Assembly (NCBI GenBank): GCA_022779465.1
Contig: JALFTB010000027.1
Span: 1-45,407, forward strand
Reading direction: 5' to 3'
Source of the DNA: CAG-533 sp022779465
GTDB taxonomy: Bacteria; Bacillota_I; Bacilli_A; RF39; UBA660
DNA: 45,407 nucleotides
A model generated the notes under the pieces. That model made no database searches, had not been told where the DNA came from, and saw only the letters and a list, made by a program, of their open reading frames with translations. The translations under genes were made by a program, and so were the position numbers. Numbering within the stretch: position 1 is the stretch's first letter; the number at the start of each line of letters is the position of its first letter. Positions 31,348-40,043 of this stretch are shown one piece after another.

Positions 31348-31788
31348 ATGAAATTACATGAATTAAACTCTTTACCTGAAGCTAAAAGAAGAAAAATTGT
31401 AGGACGTGGACCTGGATCTGGTATGGGTAAAACATCTACTCGTGGAGAAAAAGGTCAAAAAGCTAGAAGTGGTGTTAGTATTAAACCTTGGTTCCAAGGT
31501 GGACAAAGTCCTATTTATAGAAGAATCCCTAAAAGAGGATTTAATAATGCTAACTTTACAGTTAGATACGCTATTATTAATTTAAGTGATTTAAATAGAT
31601 TTAATGATGGTGATACTGTTACTTTAGAATTATTAAAAGAAATGGGTATTATTAAGAAAGAATTATCTGGACTTAAAGTTTTAGGAAATGGTAATTTAGA
31701 AAAGAAATTAACAATCAAAGCTAATAGATTCTCTAGTAAGGCTGTTAGTAAGATTGAAGACGCTGGTGGAACTGCTGAGGTGATTTAA
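31348..31788 (+). CDS. rplO: 50S ribosomal protein L15, 146 aa
   Basis: Early 50S assembly protein with a glycine-rich N-terminus: KLHELNSLPEAKRRKIVGRG, then GSGMGKTSTRGEKGQKARSG and PKRGFNN. ATG 31348 has GTGGAGGAG 6 bases before it; a longer frame from 31297 would run inside rpsE. One-base overlap with secY. Confidence 0.97.
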   Translation: MKLHELNSLPEAKRRKIVGRGPGSGMGKTSTRGEKGQKARSGVSIKPWFQGGQSPIYRRIPKRGFNNANFTVRYAIINLSDLNRFNDGDTVTLELLKEMGIIKKELSGLKVLGNGNLEKKLTIKANRFSSKAVSKIEDAGGTAEVI

Positions 31789-33059
31789 TGTTTGCAAATC
31801 TTAAGGGGTTATTTAATCCTTCTAATAAAGATTTACGCAAAAGAATATTGTTCACCTTAGGGTGCCTAGCAATATTCGCTTTAGGAACAAATATTATTGT
31901 TCCTGGTGCCAAAGAAATCACTAAGAATTTAGGATTTCTTGAGCTACTTAATTTAATGAGTGGTGGTAGTTTAAAATCATTTTCAATATTTGCGTTAGGT
32001 GTTATGCCTTATATTACGGCTACAATTATTACACAATTATTGCAAATGGATATAATTCCTTACTTTAAGGAATTAAAGGAACAAGGAGCAACTGGAAGAC
32101 AAAAGTTAAATAGAATTAATAGATATTTAGGTATTCTATTTGCTTTAATTCAAGGTTATGTTTTCTCTATAGCATTCTTAGGTGATGCTGGTACTTTTGG
32201 AGTAGTTAAAACAACAATTTATTTAACTGCTGGTACTGCCTTGTTATTATGGCTTGGTGATCAAATTACTAAAAAAGGTATTGGTAATGGTGTTTCTTTA
32301 ATAATTATGGCTGGTATTGTTAATACTTTACCATCTACATTTATTACTGCATTTGATGAATTAATATTAGCTGGTACTTTTAGTACATGGACTGGTATTA
32401 TATTATTTGCTTTATTTGTAATTGTTTATTTGGCAATTATTATTGGAGTAATTTATATGCAACTTGCAGAAAGAAGAATTCCTATTCAATATTCTAATAG
32501 AACATCAAGTGCTTATGGAGGAGAAAAATCTTATATTCCTATTAAGTTAAACACTGCTAGTGTTATTCCGGTAATTTTTGCTTCTGCTATTATTGGTATT
32601 CCATCACTAGTTGCGGAAGTAATTAAAAATGAAAAATTTGCTAATTTTATAACAAATTATATTGCATATACAAGTTATACAGGATTCTTACTATATATGG
32701 TATTAATCTTTGTATTTGGATATTTTTATACATTACTTGAATTAAATCCTGATGAGATGGCTGAGAATTTAGATAAGAATCGTAGTTATATTCCTGGCAT
32801 TACTCCAGGGGATGCTACTAGTAATCATTTAAAATATGTTATTACTAGAATTACTGTATTTGGTACTCTAGGATTAATGGTTATTGCTGCTTTACCAATT
32901 TTATTTAGTAAAGTATCAAACCTTTCATCTAGTGTTACTATTGGAGGTACAGGTTTATTAATTGTTGTAGGTGTTGCTTTAGAAACTTATAAGCAATTAG
33001 AAAGTTCAATTGTATCTCGTAGTTATGTTGGTTCAAGAAAGAGAAGAAGAAATAGATAA
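31788..33059 (+). CDS. secY: Protein translocase subunit SecY, 423 aa
   Basis: Channel of the Sec translocon. Ten membrane helices; conserved parts include FSIFALGVMPYITATIITQL, the GIGNGVSLIIMAGI motif, YSNRTSSAYGGEKSYIPIKL, and TPGDATSNHLKYVITR near the C-terminal cytoplasmic loop. The usual place at the end of the spc operon. One-base overlaps with rplO and adk. Confidence 0.98.
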   Translation: MFANLKGLFNPSNKDLRKRILFTLGCLAIFALGTNIIVPGAKEITKNLGFLELLNLMSGGSLKSFSIFALGVMPYITATIITQLLQMDIIPYFKELKEQGATGRQKLNRINRYLGILFALIQGYVFSIAFLGDAGTFGVVKTTIYLTAGTALLLWLGDQITKKGIGNGVSLIIMAGIVNTLPSTFITAFDELILAGTFSTWTGIILFALFVIVYLAIIIGVIYMQLAERRIPIQYSNRTSSAYGGEKSYIPIKLNTASVIPVIFASAIIGIPSLVAEVIKNEKFANFITNYIAYTSYTGFLLYMVLIFVFGYFYTLLELNPDEMAENLDKNRSYIPGITPGDATSNHLKYVITRITVFGTLGLMVIAALPILFSKVSNLSSSVTIGGTGLLIVVGVALETYKQLESSIVSRSYVGSRKRRRNR

Positions 33060-33697
33060 TGAAGAATATAATTTTTATAGCGCCACCTGCAGCTGGTAAG
33101 GGTACTCAAAGTGATTTATTAGTTAGTAGATATGGATATGTTCATATTTCAACTGGGGATTTACTTAGAGCTGAAGTTGCATCTGGTTCAGAATTAGGAT
33201 TACAACTTAAAGAATTAATGAGTGCCGGTAAACTTGTAAGTAGTGAAATTGTTAATTCATTACTTACAAAAGCTTTATCAGAAACTGATAAACCAATTAT
33301 TTTAGATGGATATCCTCGTAATATGGAACAAGTTCCTTGTTTAGAAGATATCTTAAGTAAGATTGGTAAGAGTATTGATGTTGTAATTAATTTAGAAGTT
33401 CCTTATGATTTATTAGTTCAAAGAGCAACTGGTAGATTAAGTTGTAAAAATTGTTCTCACACTTTTAATAAATATTTTGCAAAACCTAAAGTTGATGGTA
33501 TTTGTGATGTATGTGGGGGAGAATTAATTAGTAGATCTGATGATAATGAGGAAACCTTTAAAGTTAGATATGAAACTTATTTAGATAATACGAAGCCTTT
33601 ACTTGATTATTATAAAGATAAAGGATTACTTGTTAATATAGATAAGATTTCTAATCCAGAAGAAACTTTTACTGAAATAGAAAAAGTTATTAAATAG
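33059..33697 (+). CDS. adk: Adenylate kinase, 212 aa
   Basis: Converts ATP and AMP to two ADP. The P-loop reads PPAAGKGTQSD at residues 9-19, the AMP site STGDLLRAEV follows and LDGYPRN is in place. The LID domain carries a structural zinc site of four cysteines (CKNC and CDVC), the form usual in Gram-positives. Overlaps secY by one base. Confidence 0.97.
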   Translation: MKNIIFIAPPAAGKGTQSDLLVSRYGYVHISTGDLLRAEVASGSELGLQLKELMSAGKLVSSEIVNSLLTKALSETDKPIILDGYPRNMEQVPCLEDILSKIGKSIDVVINLEVPYDLLVQRATGRLSCKNCSHTFNKYFAKPKVDGICDVCGGELISRSDDNEETFKVRYETYLDNTKPLLDYYKDKGLLVNIDKISNPEETFTEIEKVIK

Positions 33698-33713
33698 ATA
33701 GAAATGGTTTTAA

Positions 33714-34460
33714 ATGGTTAGTATTAAGACTAAAGAAGAAATTGCTTTAATTAAAGAATCTGGACATATTACTTATATGTGTCATCAACATTTAAAGGAT
33801 TTGATAGCTCCTGGTGTTACTACGAAGTTTTTAGACGAAGAAGCTGGTAGATTTATACGAAGTCAAGGTGGTGTTCCTAGTTGTTTAAACTATGAAGGCT
33901 ATCCTGGTAATATTTGTGTATCTGTTAATGATGAGGTTGTTCATGGTATTGGCAGTGACAGAGAACTTCAAGAAGGAGATATTGTTACTTTAGATATTTG
34001 TACATTATATAAGGGATATCATTCTGATTCAGCGTGGACTTATCCTGTTGGGAAGATTAATGCTGAAAAAGAAAGACTTTTGCATCATACTGAAAAGATG
34101 CTTTATATAGGTCTTAAAGAAGTTAAAAATGGAGCTCATTTATATAATATTGGAGCTCGTATTAGTGAATATGCTAATAAACAAAAATTAGGTGTTATAA
34201 GAGAACTAGTTGGTCATGGAGTTGGACGTGAATTACATGAAGAACCTGATGTTCCAAATTATGGTAAATATAACACTGGTATGGTTTTAAAAACTGGCAT
34301 GGTTATTGCGATTGAACCAATGATTACTGCTGGTTCCAGACATGTTTGTATCTTAGATGATGACTGGACTATTGTTACTCAAGATGGAAGACCTAGTGCT
34401 CATTTTGAACATACAGTAGCAGTTACGGATACAGGCTATGAAATATTAACGGGAGAGTGA
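33714..34460 (+). CDS. map: Methionine aminopeptidase type I, 248 aa
   Basis: Removes the initiator methionine from new proteins. All five metal ligands can be placed: aspartates in LDICTLYKGYHSDSAW, histidine in GHGVGRELHEEP, and glutamates in IEPMITAG and FEHTVAV. Normal length with no N-terminal zinc extension. The ribosome site before ATG 33714 is weak. It ends in TGA, one of the genes that prove TGA is a stop here. Confidence 0.97.
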   Translation: MVSIKTKEEIALIKESGHITYMCHQHLKDLIAPGVTTKFLDEEAGRFIRSQGGVPSCLNYEGYPGNICVSVNDEVVHGIGSDRELQEGDIVTLDICTLYKGYHSDSAWTYPVGKINAEKERLLHHTEKMLYIGLKEVKNGAHLYNIGARISEYANKQKLGVIRELVGHGVGRELHEEPDVPNYGKYNTGMVLKTGMVIAIEPMITAGSRHVCILDDDWTIVTQDGRPSAHFEHTVAVTDTGYEILTGE

Positions 34461-34464
34461 AATA

Positions 34465-34677
34465 GTGGCTAAAGAAACTAAAATTGAAGTTGATGGTAAA
34501 GTTGTAGACGTTATCAAAGATGAATATAAAGTTGAATTAGAGAATGGCTTTATAGCAACAGCTCACGTTTCTGGTAAAATACGAATGAATATGATTCGTA
34601 TCTTACCAGGTGATAGAGTTACTATAGAGTTTTCACCTTATGATTTAACACGTGGGCGAATTACTTATAGAAAATAG
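34465..34677 (+). CDS. infA: Translation initiation factor IF-1, 70 aa
   Basis: OB-fold factor that blocks the A-site during initiation. Reads AKETKIEVDGKVVDVIKDEY and ends RILPGDRVTIEFSPYDLTRG then RITYRK. The start is GTG at 34465, with GGGAGAG upstream at the end of map. Confidence 0.97.
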   Translation: MAKETKIEVDGKVVDVIKDEYKVELENGFIATAHVSGKIRMNMIRILPGDRVTIEFSPYDLTRGRITYRK

Positions 34678-34688
34678 GAGGGATTATA

Positions 34689-34802
34689 ATGAAAGTTAGA
34701 CCATCTGTAAAGAAAATGTGTGCTAAATGTAGAATTATTAGAAGAAAAGGAAAAGTTATGGTTATCTGTGATAACCCTAAACATAAACAAAGACAAGGTT
34801 AG
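34689..34802 (+). CDS. rpmJ: 50S ribosomal protein L36, 37 aa
   Basis: Small zinc-binding protein MKVRPSVKKMCAKC, then RIIRRKGKVMVICDNPKHKQ and RQG. The CxxC, C and H zinc ligands are all present. AGGAGG lies before the ATG. It is in the usual place between infA and rpsM. Confidence 0.97.
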   Translation: MKVRPSVKKMCAKCRIIRRKGKVMVICDNPKHKQRQG

Positions 34803-34815
34803 GAGGAATATTTAA

Positions 34816-35190
34816 ATGGCTCGTATTAAAAATATAGAATTACCAAAAGAAAAAAGAATTGAAATAGGACTTACTTATATCTATGGTATTGGTAGAAGTA
34901 CTGCTACAAAGATTTGTAGTGATGCTAAAGTTGATCCATCTGTTAGAGTTAAAGATTTAACTCCTGATATGGAAGCAGCTTTAAGAAAAGAAGTTGATAA
35001 ATATCTTACTGAAGGTGATTTAAGAAGAGAAGTTCAAATGAACATTAAAGGTAAGATGGAAATTAATTCATATCAAGGTACTAGACATAAAAAAGGTTTA
35101 CCAGTTCATGGTCAACGTACTAGTAGAAATGCACGTACTCGTAAGGGTAAGGGTAAAGTAGTTGCAAATAAGAAAAAAGTAGGTAAATAG
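34816..35190 (+). CDS. rpsM: 30S ribosomal protein S13, 124 aa
   Basis: Head protein that touches the P-site tRNA with its basic tail. IKNIELPKEKRIEIGLTYIY at the start, RREVQMNIKGKMEINSYQGT in the middle, and the tail GQRTSRNARTRKGKG. AGGAGG precedes the ATG. Confidence 0.98.
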   Translation: MARIKNIELPKEKRIEIGLTYIYGIGRSTATKICSDAKVDPSVRVKDLTPDMEAALRKEVDKYLTEGDLRREVQMNIKGKMEINSYQGTRHKKGLPVHGQRTSRNARTRKGKGKVVANKKKVGK

Positions 35191-35200
35191 GAGGTAAATA

Positions 35201-35584
35201 ATGGCTTATAATAGAAGAAAAAGAAAAGTTAAAAAGAATATTCCTGAAGCACAAGCACATATTCATTCAACTTATAATAACACAGTAGTTTCAATTACTG
35301 ATGTAAATGGAAACGTTATTAGTTGGGCATCTGCAGGTACTATTGGTTATAAAGGATCAAAGAAAAAGACTCCTTTTGCTGCTGGTCAATCTGCTGAAGC
35401 TGCTGCTAGAAGCGCAATGGACTCTGGAGTTAAAAAAGTTGAAGTATTCGTTAAAGGTTTAGGTAGCGGTAGAGAAAATGCTATTAGAGCATTACAAACT
35501 GCAGGTTTAGAAATTACTGCTATTAACGATGAAACACCAGTACCACACAATGGTTGTAGAGCACCAAAACGTCCAAGAAATTAA
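35201..35584 (+). CDS. rpsK: 30S ribosomal protein S11, 127 aa
   Basis: Platform protein at the mRNA exit. AHIHSTYNNTVVSITDVNGN, then WASAGTIGYKGSKKKTPFAA and the C-terminal DETPVPHNGCRAPKRPR. Normal length. Confidence 0.98.
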   Translation: MAYNRRKRKVKKNIPEAQAHIHSTYNNTVVSITDVNGNVISWASAGTIGYKGSKKKTPFAAGQSAEAAARSAMDSGVKKVEVFVKGLGSGRENAIRALQTAGLEITAINDETPVPHNGCRAPKRPRN

Positions 35585-35604
35585 GAAAGGGGATTTGAAG
35601 ATTT

Positions 35605-36546
35605 ATGAATTTTGAAAAACCAGAATACAAAATCACAGAATATATCGAAAAAAACAATTATGGAAAGTTTGAATTAGAACCTTTAGAAAGAGGTTTTGGA
35701 ACAACTATTGGAAATGCACTTAGAAGAGTTATGTTATCTTCTATGCCAGGATCTGCTATAACTTCTGTTAAAATTGACGGAGTTATGCATGAATTCCAAA
35801 AAATTGATGGCATTGTTGAAGATGTAACTAGCATTGTATTAAATTTAAAAAGCGTAGTTATTAAAAATCATAGTAAAGAAAATAAAACTATCAGATTATT
35901 TGCAGATAAGGAAGGCGCAGTTACTGCTGGAGATATCGAAAGAGATGCTGATATTGAAATTGTTAACCCTGATTTAGTTATTTGTAACTTAGTTCAAGGT
36001 GGAAAAATTGATATGGAAATGACTGTTGGTAATGGTCGTGGCTATGTTGATGCAAAAGAAAATAAAAAGATTTTAGGTGATGCTGTTCAAGGATTAATTC
36101 CTATTGATTCATTATACAGTCCTATCGAAAGAGTTGCTTATGAAGTTGAAGGCGCTCGTGTAGGTCATAATGAAAATTATGATAAATTAATTATGGAAGT
36201 TTATACTAATGGATCAATGAGTCCTGAAGAAGCTATGGCTTTAGCAGCTAAGATTTTAATTGAACATTTAAATATTGTTGCTGATTTAAATGCAATAAGT
36301 GATGTTACTGGAATTATAGCTGAAAAGAAAGTTGATCAAATCACTAAAACTTTAGAAACTCCTATTGAAGAAATTGAATTCTCTGTAAGAGCTTATAATT
36401 GCTTAAAGAGAGCTGGTATTCATACTATGCAAGATTTAATTGATAAGAGAGAAGTAGACGTTACTAAGATTAGAAATTTAGGTAAGAAGTCTTTAAAAGA
36501 AGTTTTAGATAAAGTTAAAGAAATGGGACTAAAGTTCCGCGATTAG
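35605..36546 (+). CDS. rpoA: RNA polymerase alpha subunit, 313 aa
   Basis: Both domains are present. The N-terminal dimerisation domain has GKFELEPLERGFGTTIGNAL and RRVMLSSMPGSAITSVKIDG. The C-terminal DNA-binding domain (about 245-310) has VRAYNCLKRAGIHTMQDLID and IRNLGKKSLKEVLDKVKEMG. Normal length, with AAAGGGG about 13 bases before the ATG. Confidence 0.98.
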   Translation: MNFEKPEYKITEYIEKNNYGKFELEPLERGFGTTIGNALRRVMLSSMPGSAITSVKIDGVMHEFQKIDGIVEDVTSIVLNLKSVVIKNHSKENKTIRLFADKEGAVTAGDIERDADIEIVNPDLVICNLVQGGKIDMEMTVGNGRGYVDAKENKKILGDAVQGLIPIDSLYSPIERVAYEVEGARVGHNENYDKLIMEVYTNGSMSPEEAMALAAKILIEHLNIVADLNAISDVTGIIAEKKVDQITKTLETPIEEIEFSVRAYNCLKRAGIHTMQDLIDKREVDVTKIRNLGKKSLKEVLDKVKEMGLKFRD

Positions 36547-36561
36547 AAAGAGGTAAGTAAT

Positions 36562-36906
36562 ATGTTATATCGTAAATTAGGCAGAGAAACTCGCATAAGA
36601 AGAAGTATATTAGCAGGACTTACTAAAGACGTTATTAAAAATGAATATGTTGTTACTACTGATGCAAGAGCAAAAGAAGTAAGAAAATTTGTTGATAAAA
36701 TGATTACTTATGGTAAAGATGGTTCTTTAGTATCTAGAAGAAAAGCTTTAGCTTTCTTACAAAATGACAAAGTTGCTGTTAATAAAGTATTTAATGAATT
36801 AGCTCCACGTTATGCTAATCGTAATGGTGGATACACTCGTTTAATTAAATTAAATGAACGTAAAGGTGACGATGCTATGCAAATTAGACTTGAATTAGTT
36901 GACTAA
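36562..36906 (+). CDS. rplQ: 50S ribosomal protein L17, 114 aa
   Basis: Last gene of the ribosomal operon. YRKLGRETRIRRSILAGLTK, then TTDARAKEVRKFVDKMI and NRNGGYTRLIKLNERKGDDA identify it. The stop codon is inside the strong terminator that ends the operon. The ecf transporter genes that follow in many Firmicutes are not here. Confidence 0.97.
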   Translation: MLYRKLGRETRIRRSILAGLTKDVIKNEYVVTTDARAKEVRKFVDKMITYGKDGSLVSRRKALAFLQNDKVAVNKVFNELAPRYANRNGGYTRLIKLNERKGDDAMQIRLELVD

Positions 36907-36921
36907 TTTAAGTCTTTTTTT
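36886..36921 (+). terminator. Terminator of the ribosomal operon
   Basis: 13-bp stem AGACTTGAATTAG (36886-36898) with CTAATTTAAGTCT (36903-36915), one G-T pair, loop TTGA, then six T. The TAA stop of rplQ (36904-36906) is in the 3' arm. Confidence 0.93.
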
Positions 36922-37015
36922 ATGTAAATGTGTGTAAAAAATATGGAATAACATTGGTTTATTGTGCATATTTGTGATAGTATAAATTTTATTGGGTCTG
37001 AAAGGGGCGTTTATT

Positions 37016-37948
37016 ATGAATATATTTGGTAAATTAATTTCTGACTTAAGAGGAGATAATATTGTTGTAAATAGAGATGATTTCTTTAAATATTTATTAT
37101 TTGAATTAACTAAGCATGAAGGATTAGATTTTTGTTTAATTAGAGAAGATGATATTAAAACAAGCAAGTTACCGGATGGTAATGCAATTGATAAAAAATA
37201 TTTTAGTACTTTATCAATATGTTTAGATGATCGTAAGGTTATAAGTCATACTATTTTAACCAGTGATGTTATTATAGATGGTGTTCATGTTACTCCAGTA
37301 GATGGGAAATGCACTAGTAATAATGTTTCTTTTTCATCTTTAAGAAAATTAGTTGAACCTTTATATAAAAGTTATCCTTATTTAAGTAGTGTAGTTGATA
37401 AGATTAAAAATGAACTTATAGATGCTGCTAATAGTGAATTATATGGACGTTTAATGTTAGATAGAAAAGTTGTTTTTAATTATTTAGCAATTATTCTTTC
37501 GAGAGTAGAAAAGAGTAAATATGATTGTGTTGTTTCTTTAGAAAAAAATGAAAGTCTTCCTGTAAGTAATACTTATGAAGGTTGGTATTCTTTTGTTTAT
37601 CGTACTTTTAAAATTAAACATGGAAGTGAGACAATTGTTTCTTGTAGTGATAGACATGAGTATCATGCTGATGGTGAAAATTATGATTTTGCAATAAATT
37701 ATGAAAATGAGGATGAATATATTTCTTTTGAAAAACTTAAAGAAGTATTTATTAATATATATGCTCAATATCCATATTTAGAGAATGTCTTTAATGATTT
37801 AAAGAGTGAACTATTAAGAGTTGGTAGCCCTTATATAGAAAATGGTGAATTACTTTGTGAAAGATTAGATTATAATGCTGATGAGTTAAAGAAAATATTT
37901 GATAAAATTGATAAAAAATTAAGAGGAACAGCTTATCAAAAAAAATAA
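37016..37948 (+). CDS. Unknown protein with internal tandem duplication, 310 aa
   Basis: I do not recognise the family. There is a clear internal repeat with a period of about 120 residues: residues 105-134 (SFSSLRKLVEPLYKSYPYLS then SVVDKIKNEL) align without gaps with residues 227-256 (SFEKLKEVFINIYAQYPYLE then NVFNDLKSEL), 12 of 30 identical. Residues 23-32 (FFKYLLFELT) match 143-152 (VFNYLAIILS). There is no signal or membrane segment, so it is cytoplasmic. ATG 37016 was chosen because AAAGGGG lies 8 bases before it. A TATAAA at 36981 may be part of its promoter, but the -35 box is unclear. Single gene between two terminators. Confidence 0.75.
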   Translation: MNIFGKLISDLRGDNIVVNRDDFFKYLLFELTKHEGLDFCLIREDDIKTSKLPDGNAIDKKYFSTLSICLDDRKVISHTILTSDVIIDGVHVTPVDGKCTSNNVSFSSLRKLVEPLYKSYPYLSSVVDKIKNELIDAANSELYGRLMLDRKVVFNYLAIILSRVEKSKYDCVVSLEKNESLPVSNTYEGWYSFVYRTFKIKHGSETIVSCSDRHEYHADGENYDFAINYENEDEYISFEKLKEVFINIYAQYPYLENVFNDLKSELLRVGSPYIENGELLCERLDYNADELKKIFDKIDKKLRGTAYQKK

Positions 37949-37973
37949 AGAATTATTAGTTCTTTATTTTTTT
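37940..37973. terminator. Bidirectional terminator between 37016 gene and deoD
   Basis: AAAAAATAAAGAA (37940-37952), 7-base loop, TTCTTTATTTTTT (37960-37972). The plus-strand stop (37946-37948) and the minus-strand stop (37966-37964) lie one in each arm. Confidence 0.88.
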
Positions 37974-38686
37974 ATGATTGAATTTAAAGCTAAATAAATC
38001 ATTTGATCTAGTGTTGTTTGTCTTTCTAATGCAGTTAGATCTTTATCTTTTTCATATTTACTATCAGAAATAGATACTAGGCAGGTTGCTTCTTTATTTA
38101 AAAATTTGGCTACTGTGTAGATACCAAATGCTTCCATTTCACAAGCAAGTAAATTTATATTTTTAGGTATTTTATTTAATAAATGATCTATTGGTTCGTA
38201 AGCATCAAATACTTCACTTGTATAAATGGTTCCTTTATTAATTGGAATATTTAATTCTTTAGAAGTGTTAATAATTTGTTGATTTAAATAATTACTACCA
38301 CTTATTTTTTTTGATTTACTTTTAGTTAAAGCATATCTGAAGTTTGAATCTGAATAAGCATTTGTTCCTAAAATGATATCTTTAACATGGATGTTAGGAT
38401 TTAATGAGCCAGCTGAACCAATTCTAATTATTCTTTCAACATTATAAAATTTAAATAATTCATAAACATAGAGAGAAGCACTTGGAATTCCCATTCCTGA
38501 ACCGATAACGGTTATTCTTTTTCCTTTGTATTTACCCGTATAACCAAGCATGTTTCGAACATTATTAATTAAAACTGGATCTTCTAAATAATTTTCAGCA
38601 ATATATTTTGCTCTTAATGGATCTCCTGGAAGTAATACTCTTGATGCAATATTTTTTTTACCTGTAACTATATGTATAGGATTCAT
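37964..38686 (-). CDS. deoD: Purine nucleoside phosphorylase DeoD (hexameric type), 240 aa
   Basis: Splits purine nucleosides with phosphate for salvage. Conserved blocks in order: VLLPGDPLRAKYIAENYL (phosphate arginine), VIGSGMGIPSASLYVYEL, IRIGSAGSL, the ribose-binding CEMEAFGIY, and the base-site SISDSKYE with its aspartate. Length is normal for the trimer-of-dimers enzyme. Start ATG 38686 has AAGGTGG before it. It is a single gene that diverges from the M16 peptidase pair, with overlapping promoters. Confidence 0.95.
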   Translation of the reverse strand: MNPIHIVTGKKNIASRVLLPGDPLRAKYIAENYLEDPVLINNVRNMLGYTGKYKGKRITVIGSGMGIPSASLYVYELFKFYNVERIIRIGSAGSLNPNIHVKDIILGTNAYSDSNFRYALTKSKSKKISGSNYLNQQIINTSKELNIPINKGTIYTSEVFDAYEPIDHLLNKIPKNINLLACEMEAFGIYTVAKFLNKEATCLVSISDSKYEKDKDLTALERQTTLDQMIYLALNSIIKK

Positions 38687-38704
38687 TTAACCACCTTCTT
38701 ATTA

Positions 38705-38734
38705 TTCAAATTATAACATAATTTATGATATAAT
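38705..38734 (+). promoter_or_regulatory. Promoter of the M16 peptidase pair
   Basis: TTCAAA (38705-38710), 18-base spacer, TATAAT (38729-38734) with an extended TGA before it. The leader to ATG 38787 is about 45 bases. Its elements interleave with the divergent deoD promoter. Confidence 0.55.
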
Positions 38735-38739
38735 GTCAT
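38710..38739 (-). promoter_or_regulatory. Promoter of deoD
   Basis: On the minus strand ATGACA (38739-38734), 18-base spacer, TATAAT (38715-38710). The start of transcription would be near 38704, with AAGGTGG in the short leader. Confidence 0.65.
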
Positions 38740-38786
38740 TATAAAAAGAGTAAATGTTGGTATACTAAGAAGAAGAGGTGTCTAAG

Positions 38787-40043
38787 ATGATTTATAAAAA
38801 ACAACAATTTGGGACTTTTAATTTACATACAATAAAAACAGATAAATTTAAGTTGTGTCATGTTGAAATTTATTTTAGAAATAATGTTAATGTAAATGAT
38901 ATAACTAAAAGAAATGCTTTATTCGATGTATTATTTGAAAACAATAATGAATTTAAAAGTAGAAGATTACTTAATTTAAAATTAGAAGAATTATATAATG
39001 CAGGGATATATTGTTCTAATAGTAAGGTAGGAAACGCTTTTGTTACAAGTTGTGATATTGATTTTATTAGTCCTAAATATACTGAAAAGGGTATTGTTAA
39101 AGACTCGATAAAATTATTATTTGATATGATTTTTAATCCTAATGTTAATAATAATGAATTTGATAATAAAACTGTTGAACTTGTTAAAAAGAGAATTAGA
39201 GATGATATTAATTCAATTAAAGAAAGTCCAGCTAAACAAGCAATAGTAGGTGCTAAAGAAAATCTTAAGGATACTCCTACTGCTTATACTTCTTTAGGTA
39301 GTCTAGATGATATTGATGCAATTAATCCTGAATCTTTATATGAATATTATGAAAAAGTGTTAGCTAGTGATTATATTGATATATTTGTGATTGGTGACTT
39401 AGATATGGAAGAAGTTACTAAATATATTTTACAATATGCTAAATTTGATGTTATTAAAACTCATAGAGTTGATTTATATACACCAGACTTAAGTGTTAAA
39501 ACTAAATTTAGAAGTGCTAAGTTTACATCCGCTCAAAGTAATATTGTTATGTTATTAAGATTAAATGATTTAAGTGATTATGAGAAAAAGTATGTTGCTA
39601 ATTTATATAATATGATTTTGGGTGGAGGTTCTCTTCAAACTAAGTTATCTAAAAAGTTAAGACAGGATAATTCTTTATGCTATACAGTTAATTCTAGTTA
39701 TAATAAATATGATAATATGATTGTAGTAAAGACTGCTGTAGATATTAATTGTGTTGATAAAGCGATTAAATTAATTAAAGAATGTTTAAAAGATATGGCT
39801 AAAGATGTAAGTGAAGATGAATTAAGTCAAGCTAAAGAACTTATTAATACTAGTTTAAATATGAATAAAGATGATTTATTTAGAATTGTTGATAATTATT
39901 ATTTTCAAGATATTTCTGATTTAGATGAATTGGATGTTAGATTAAAGACATTTAAAGAAGTTAAGATTGATGATATTTATAAGTTTGCTAAAAAGGTAGA
40001 TGTTGCTACGACTTTTGTTTTAGAGGGTGAAGAAAATGAATAA
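38787..40043 (+). CDS. M16 peptidase family, non-catalytic subunit (YmfF-like), 418 aa
   Basis: Insulinase-fold protein that lacks the HxxEH zinc motif, as the non-catalytic partner in M16 pairs does. Fold signs include LLNLKLEELYNAGIYCSNSK near the start, YYEKVLASDYIDIFVIGDLD in the middle, and the late domain feature MILGGGSLQTKLSKKLRQDN followed by SLCYTVNSSY, where the arginine-tyrosine type substrate site sits. ATG 38787 with GAGGTG before it; a GTG at 38778 is inside that site. It overlaps the catalytic partner by 8 bases. Such pairs act on short peptides; the natural substrate is unknown. Confidence 0.87.
   Translation: MIYKKQQFGTFNLHTIKTDKFKLCHVEIYFRNNVNVNDITKRNALFDVLFENNNEFKSRRLLNLKLEELYNAGIYCSNSKVGNAFVTSCDIDFISPKYTEKGIVKDSIKLLFDMIFNPNVNNNEFDNKTVELVKKRIRDDINSIKESPAKQAIVGAKENLKDTPTAYTSLGSLDDIDAINPESLYEYYEKVLASDYIDIFVIGDLDMEEVTKYILQYAKFDVIKTHRVDLYTPDLSVKTKFRSAKFTSAQSNIVMLLRLNDLSDYEKKYVANLYNMILGGGSLQTKLSKKLRQDNSLCYTVNSSYNKYDNMIVVKTAVDINCVDKAIKLIKECLKDMAKDVSEDELSQAKELINTSLNMNKDDLFRIVDNYYFQDISDLDELDVRLKTFKEVKIDDIYKFAKKVDVATTFVLEGEENE

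Noticed and set aside
36951..36990. Promoter for the 37016 gene
   Set aside because: TTGGTT and TATAAA are 21 bases apart, too far for a normal promoter; other pairings are weak.
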